Part shown: in pieces, positions 58,791 through 64,000 of the stretch | Position numbering within the stretch: the stretch's first letter is position 1 | Layout of the letters: the number at the start of each line of letters is the position of its first letter | From: Podocnemis expansa | Lineage: Eukaryota > Chordata > Testudines > Podocnemididae | Direction: 5' to 3' | Assembly: GCA_007922195.1 (NCBI GenBank) | Contig: ML681998.1 | Location: forward strand, 15,084,783 to 15,148,782 | Length of the DNA: 64,000 bases | Notes under the pieces: generated by a model | Database searches by the model: none | Seen by the model: only the letters and a program-made list of their open reading frames with translations | Told to the model about the DNA's origin: nothing | Translations under genes and position numbers: made by a program

Positions 58791-59385
58791 CTTACATTGT
58801 GGTTTGCAGAGGTAGACTGCTACCTTCTGGAACAGCTACACTGACTTTAATGGGCTCCCCAGGGCTCCAACAGTCCACCAGCACAGATCACAATGCATAT
58901 TTGGGGCATTAAAATTTATGAAAAACTACTATCTAAATACTTACCCTACCTCTGGACGGGAAAGTTCACTAGTCAAAGATGCTCAAGTTCTGATTCACCA
59001 CTGTGTTATCTGACTTTATTATTTCACCAGAGTAAAACTATGATTTTACTGGTTTAAAATACAAGTATTTCAGTAGAAAAACAGCCCTGTAATTTTCTGA
59101 CTTGGTTGTTTCAATTGTGAAGTTAAGTACCAATTCTGTGGATCACCTTGCATTAGTGATATACCAGGAGAAAAAAAGGTATAAGCAAATTTCATTTCTA
59201 AATACAATATCGTACTATGAAACTACACCATTGTATAGATGTAATTAGGAAACAATTACAAGGAATTGTAGATACAATTTTCTTATGCTGGCATTTATGT
59301 TTCTTGTAATAATTAGTCAAACTCAATTTACTGTTCTACCTCAGATCATGTCAAGGACCTACTTCTATTGTCCATGGTAGATAAA
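58791..59385. other. Intron sequence, no recognisable feature
   Basis: AT-rich DNA between a MIR relic and the DIRS-like element. Confidence 0.45.
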
Positions 59386-59751
59386 GTTCTTCTCCAAGTG
59401 CTGCTCAGATACATTCAGTATTGGGTGTCTACATGCTGCAATGCATGACTGATTGGAAGCTTTTTGCCCTAGCTTGTCAGAGCAGGGTCAGTGGCTGACA
59501 TCCCCTCTGGCCACTCCCATGGCTATATATACGGCCCTGACTCTGGCCCTCCCCAGTTCCTTTTTCCGCCCTCAGTGACTGTTTCGGAACAGCCCTGTCC
59601 TTGTGAATGCAAGTGCCTATCATTACATCCTTGTATGAGCTGCCCATTTAGGTTAGAGGACCTGTTTGTGGATATTGTTCCACCGAGAACCAGCGCTTCT
59701 ACAGAATGTGTGCATTCAGAGCTGGAAGATCGCTCCCAACAGCCGCCAAAG

Positions 59752-60560
59752 ATGCCGGGCTTTAAACCCTGCACTTTTTGCTGCAAAGCCTTCCTGGTGC
59801 GTCATCCCTGCCGGACGCTGTAGCAGTGCCTCTGCACCCTAGCTTACATGATGTTACCAGATCCTGATGGCAATACCCCGCCTCTAGTCCCCGAGTGTCA
59901 GACACAGCAGCTCACAAGTACCAGGTCTCACCAGAAGATTTTTCCTTCCTCACCCATCATCCGAGTCTGAGTCCACAGGTAATCAAAGCCACGCTCAGGC
60001 GCAGAGTACAACCTCCCCTGGATCCTATGCCAAGGTCCAGAGGAGCTAGACAGATGGAAATCCTAGGTAGGAAGGTGTACTCAACCTCAGCCTTCCAGCT
60101 GCGTATAGCTAACCGCCAAGCCCTGGTGGCTAGATACACCTGGGATATTTGGAACTCCTTAAAGCAATTTTCCCCAGGATCAGAGGGAAGATTTTGAGTC
60201 CCTCCTTGAGGAAGGCTCACTGGCAGCCCAGGACTTGCTCCTAGCTACATGGGATGCCTCAGACCTGGCAAGCCGAGGAGTAGCCACAGCTGTTGTTATG
60301 AGGTGCACGCTGAGGCTGCAGGAGGCAGAGCTACCTCAAACCACCCAACAGGCTATCCAGGACCTTTCCTTTGAGGCATGATCTTTATTTGTGGAGGACT
60401 CAGACCTCCTCTTAAGTGGCACTAGAGACCCCAGATCGGACCTCCGATTTCTGTGTATGCTCCCCTCTCAAACACCTACTTGCCCTTTCAGCCCTCAACA
60501 TCTTAAGGAGCACCAGTCCTCTCAATCAGGTAGAGTACAAGATGAGCCTCTCGGGGACCC
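59752..60560 (+). pseudogene. DIRS gag-like pseudogene
   Basis: The start MPGFKPCTFCCKAF resembles the N-terminal Cys-containing segment of DIRS gag. After a stop and frameshifts, an open segment at 60187-60378 has DLLLATWDASDLASRGVA, then TAVVMR...LRLQEAELPQ and AIQDLSFEA. This is the alpha-helical DIRS gag core, also known from the LAP2-alpha domain derived from such gags, where the usual words are AADTAARxxATAVxMRR and EDLPFDG. The continuation LFVEDSD...SDLRFLCM (60388-60470) is in another frame. Confidence 0.65.
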
Positions 60561-60699
60561 TGCACTCTTGTTTCCATGGAGCTCCCCTCCTGAGACTACC
60601 AGACCCACCTGAGATAACCACTACTCTTTCACCACCTCCATCGTCTTCTTCTCACATAAATCCATGGGAAATTAGCAGAAAGGTCCACAACCCATTAAG

Positions 60700-63100
60700 G
60701 GAGAGATAAACACCTTCTTCCTTTTCTTCGTCACATCTCCCTATACTATAGCTAGATGTCCAGTCAGGAACCCTTATATCCCTACGGGTATGGGGCCCTC
60801 TTCATGAGACTCGACGGTCCCACAGCTCTAGCCGCTACAGGCACATCGCTCCCCCTATCTCCTGGGTTCTATTCTGCCTTCCCCATAGGGGTGTATAGGG
60901 GTCAACCTCTCAAGACTCCTTATTTATCACCGTCCCTTTCTTTTGTCAGAATCTAGCGTTTCCCACCTTCAGGAACCTTAGACCCTATTCTCTTCATTCA
61001 GAACCTCAATGCTTGCCACAGTGTAATTTAACATGTCTTGAGGAGGCATGATTAAGAAAGGCCGAGCCATGGGCCAATCCCGCGGGGCTTGATCACACAA
61101 GCAATGGGGCCCTCATAGTGTTCTATAATTTTAGGATGGGACCCTTAAACCCCCTACTTAGAGATTCCTCGAACTATTGCAACACTCTTGCCGGTGTGAC
61201 TCGGATAGTTCCTAACTCACAGATCCACGTGGCCACCATCCACCATGTTATTAGGTGAGCACCATGCACTGTTTCTCGGGGCGAGGCACGCAATACATGC
61301 CCTCCCCTTCCTTCCTTTCCTCTCTGTCTCGTAATCATCTCAGGCTGGGGGGGGATGGGGACCAGATTTGGTTGCTGACCAATGGGCATCCCAGTGCCAT
61401 GCTGTTCCTCCACAGGGAACCCCCTCACTCCTTTCTTCCAGCGGGGTCTCCTTATGAGTAACCCGGGGTTTCTCCTTCCTTCTCCATGCAACTTGCCGAG
61501 TAAGGGTACTGTTATGGCTCTTCAATTCTCTATAAGGCAACCTCCAGATAAGCACGGCCTGCTTCCCTGACCCTCCGGTGGGGGTTTTATCACCACAAGT
61601 TCCTCAGTCAGAAGGCAAACATATGTGGCTATCTAACCCTTCCGTCTACCCGGATCCAGGTCAAGAGGGGTACAGGGGGGAAGACTCTTCCCCTCAACTA
61701 GAAGCGAAAGGATGTCCCTGCCCTTTAACATTGCCATGGGTAGAGCTCTTTCATCCACTTCGCTCTCCCATAACTTTCTGGTAACTGTGCTCGAATACAG
61801 GGGGATGTGTCTTTCCCCAAAAATACTTACATTCTACACCCCTCTGCTGTGTGACTGCCATGCGGTTATCTCTGCCCCTCCCTTTTCTTTCTCTCCCCTC
61901 CTCACTCGCTGAAGGGCTCCCTCGATGACTCCCCTACTCTACTCAACTCCTAAAACCTAGGGGAACATTATCAACTCGTGTGAACCAGTTAAGGGAGACG
62001 CGATTCTCTCTCCCTCTCTCTCTAAGGTTCTTCACCTAAGGTGATGCCTGATCCTTTCCTCCCCTCCAATCGGGCAAGGTTCCAGTGGGAAAGATGTTTA
62101 TTTAAGAAATAAAACAAAACAAAAAAAACCTCCCCGGGATACCCTATATGTTTCATGACTGGACTCTGCCCGGGTTATGGTACTTCAGTTATGTCCTCCA
62201 GTTTTATTCCTTTCAACCCGGACTACCTGACATCTCAGCTGACAATGGTCCCTTTGGAGCTCAATCCCCATGCGCTCACACAGAGACCTAAGGAGCCAGG
62301 TCATTTCCTATGTACTTGTACCTTTCCTCCCATAGGAGATGAGGGAATCCTGGTGCTTGCAAAGGCCAACCCTCCAGCCCAGTGCAGTATTTTGCCTTTC
62401 TCGTCAGGCCATCAGCCTCGATACACTGAAGCAGGATCTCAGTGTCCTGGATTCCACTTGTACCCTCCCAGGACAAGGGGCAGGCGAGGATGCTGAAGCA
62501 ACCCCCCCCCCAACGCCTTTTCCCTGCTTCTATTGGGGTTCCATCTCTATTTTGATACTCTGGGACAATGCCTGCCCTGCGGACCTAGCAACCATGGGCT
62601 TTCTCATGGGACCCTAAGGGGGATTCCCAAGAGGTTGTAAACTTCCCATCCTCACCCTTGCTTTAACTTCTAGGGCTGGTACTGTCTATGTTGACCCCAC
62701 CTTACAGAGGGAGCTAGGGCAGTGTCCTTCTCTGGAAGCCTCAGACTGTTACTCATAAAACTCTGTCTCTGAGGTTACCCTATTAGCGCCCTGAAGCAAA
62801 CCCTCTACCCTCAGGACCACTGTGCTAGATTCCTTCATTGGAGTACTTCCCCACATGGCTTAGTGACACATGGAGGCCATGGGGCTACCCCTCCACCCCA
62901 TCATGACCCCTTTTCCAAAATGGGTGGGGAAGACCCCTACCCAACCTTATTGGGGGGGTGCAGGCCAATGCCTTGATGCGCAATAGATGGCCCATCTTCG
63001 CTACTTCCCACTACTCACAGTCCTGCTGCCATAGTTTGAGATTGAAGGCCTGAGGACTTCAATGGGATCAGGAACTTACATCCCACTTACACGGGTGACA
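60700..63100. other. DIRS-like element interior, unassigned
   Basis: About 2.4 kb, C/T-rich on the plus strand with many short frames (for example 62155-62496). I looked for RT (YLDD, LDLKDAYF-like) and tyrosine recombinase words on both strands and saw none. Its origin is unknown: it could be a diverged DIRS interior, captured DNA, or another element. Confidence 0.4.
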
Positions 63101-63118
63101 GTCTTTCTCATATAAGTC

Positions 63119-63560
63119 TTACTGGTGGAAGACCCATGTCTTCTGTTTGTTAAATACATTCCTAACATAGACTCCTCTAGAGCAGTGGGTAGGGCCCAGT
63201 TGTGTAGGTGTCAATCTATTTTTCCCCCTGTACACATGGAGTAACCTGGGTAGTATCCATGCCAACCCACTGCAAAAGTGACTCACTTCCTTTCTATGTT
63301 TTTCCTGTATTGTGCTCGTAGAGCTTTGAGAGGAGAGGTGTTTTTTGCTTAAAGGTGAAAAAGCCTTTAGCTCATCAAAAATTTCCTCTATTTCCAAGGT
63401 AAGGGACTTGCTAGGCTTGCATAGCCAACACTACAATCCCAACCCACCTTAAGGTGATGCATAGTTTCTCCAGGGTTCCTTCGCTCAGCTTGTCACAGGA
63501 CTTCAGAGAGTTATAAGAGATCCCTTTCATATAGGCAATATTCTTACTTCAGGCATCTGC
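63119..63560 (-). pseudogene. Possible second gag-like relic, opposite strand
   Basis: The minus-strand frame 63119-63397 begins MEIEEIFDELKAFSPLSKKH and continues with a Ser/Thr-rich, basic stretch (SSQSSTSTIQEKHRK). Upstream on that strand, in mixed frames, are words such as YNSLKSCDKLSEGT and a tttccgcc...cag segment that also follows the left terminal repeat. This would fit a gag N-terminal part reading inward from the right end. Assignment is tentative. Confidence 0.35.
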
Positions 63561-63664
63561 CAGGTTTGGAGCTTGCCTCAGGGGGCTAGCCGTGCTGAAG
63601 GCGGAAAACTCCAACTCTGCCCACCGTCCATGGTATGGCTAATACTGAATGTATTGGAGCAGTG

Positions 63665-63712
63665 CTCGAAGAAGAATAGTGGGTTACTTACCAGTAACCG
63701 TCCTTCTTCGAG
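63665..63712. repeat. Nested hairpin inside the DIRS-like right end
   Basis: Outer arms CTCGAAGAAG (63665-63674) and CTTCTTCGAG (63703-63712) pair perfectly. Inner arms GGTTACT (63682-63688) and AGTAACC (63693-63699) pair perfectly. A 13-bp palindrome CTTCTTGAAGAAG occurs at the outer end (63938-63950). Confidence 0.85.
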
Positions 63713-64000
63713 ATAGGATGCTCGCATGCATGCAGGACCCCACCCCCCACCATCACCACTATCCGGAGGTGGTGACTTAAAGGGGACTAGGGAGGGTCAG
63801 GGCCATATATATAGCCACGGGAGCGGCCAGAGGGGGCGTTGGCCACTGACCCTGCTCTGACAGGCTAGGGCAAAAAGCTTCCAAACAATTGTGCGCTGTG
63901 GCAGATAGACACTAATACTGAATGTATCCGAGCAGCCCTTCTTGAAGAAGGATGACTACTGATAAGTAACCCATCAATACTTGCCTCCTCCAACTCCTTA

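Larger units (their letters stand above)
59386..63955 (+). mobile_element. DIRS-like retrotransposon with inverted terminal repeats, degenerate
   Basis: The left end (59386-59555) and right end (63785-63953) are inverted copies of about 170 bp with shared words gatacattcagtatt, gaagctttttgccctagc, gtcagagcagggtcagtgg and ggctatatat. A gag relic follows the left end. Just inside the right end (63640-63735) there is a further copy of the terminal sequence in a palindrome, resembling the internal complementary region of DIRS elements. No tyrosine recombinase, RT or RNase H signature was found, so the copy is gutted or non-autonomous. The right boundary is approximate. Confidence 0.65.
25181..64000 (-). 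other. STK3: Probable last intron of STK3, running off the window
   Basis: The acceptor of the terminal exon is at 25181, so the host gene continues to the right on the minus strand. I looked for the expected preceding exon (acidic linker, then a short segment ending in GDFDF next to a donor) and for the kinase-domain exons, and saw none. The remaining 38.8 kb is therefore read as intron, consistent with large STK3 introns in other vertebrates. A divergent or short exon could have been missed. Confidence 0.6.

Overview
This is a stretch of amniote nuclear genome, most likely from a turtle and less likely from a crocodilian. That is inferred from the repeats: many CR1 and CR1/L3-like LINEs, Penelope-like elements, hAT and Harbinger-type MITEs, a DIRS-like element, a Gypsy-type solo LTR and old MIR/CORE-SINE relics, all in AT-rich, gene-poor DNA. 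There is no sign of bacterial or viral gene organisation, and nearly all open frames longer than 60 codons are chance frames or pieces of transposons.

The one host gene I can recognise is the terminal coding exon of STK3 (MST2, a Hippo-pathway kinase), on the minus strand at 25022-25180. It encodes the last 52 residues, which are the SARAH dimerisation domain, and ends in a stop codon. DNA below 25022 is therefore the 3' UTR and intergenic space. DNA from 25181 to the right edge is best read as part of the last STK3 intron, because I found no further STK3 exon there. In human the next gene beyond the STK3 3' end is KCNS2, but its coding exon is not visible here.

Layout. 1-1.6 kb: mostly unique DNA with one Penelope tail. 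1.6-5.45 kb: a 5'-truncated CR1 on the minus strand, interrupted by a hAT element and a Penelope element and abutted by a third insertion. 7.5-8.2 kb: a solo LTR. 9.9-11.7 kb: a small hAT MITE and then a plus-strand CR1 carrying a Harbinger-type MITE. 12.8-21.8 kb: an LTR end, hAT elements, MITEs and Penelope tails, plus a 10-N gap flanked by an identical 47-bp duplication, which looks like an assembly artefact. 22-25 kb: the STK3 3' region. 25.2-64 kb: repeat-rich intron, including a Penelope copy with recognisable RT and GIY-YIG parts (37.0-38.3 kb), CR1/L3-like LINEs (25.9, 36.3, 38.3 and 53.1 kb), hAT elements at 44.9, 54.9 and 55.5 kb, a three-level nest at 57.8-58.55 kb, and a DIRS-like element with inverted ends filling 59.4-63.95 kb.

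I did not find a convincing new gene system. The most notable items are the nested insertions whose target-site duplications give both insertion order and superfamily, the MITE family built from repeated short palindromes, the hairpin-forming Penelope tails, and the DIRS-like element whose roughly 2.5 kb interior I cannot assign. No database search was possible, so all family names rest on recognised motifs, termini and duplications.
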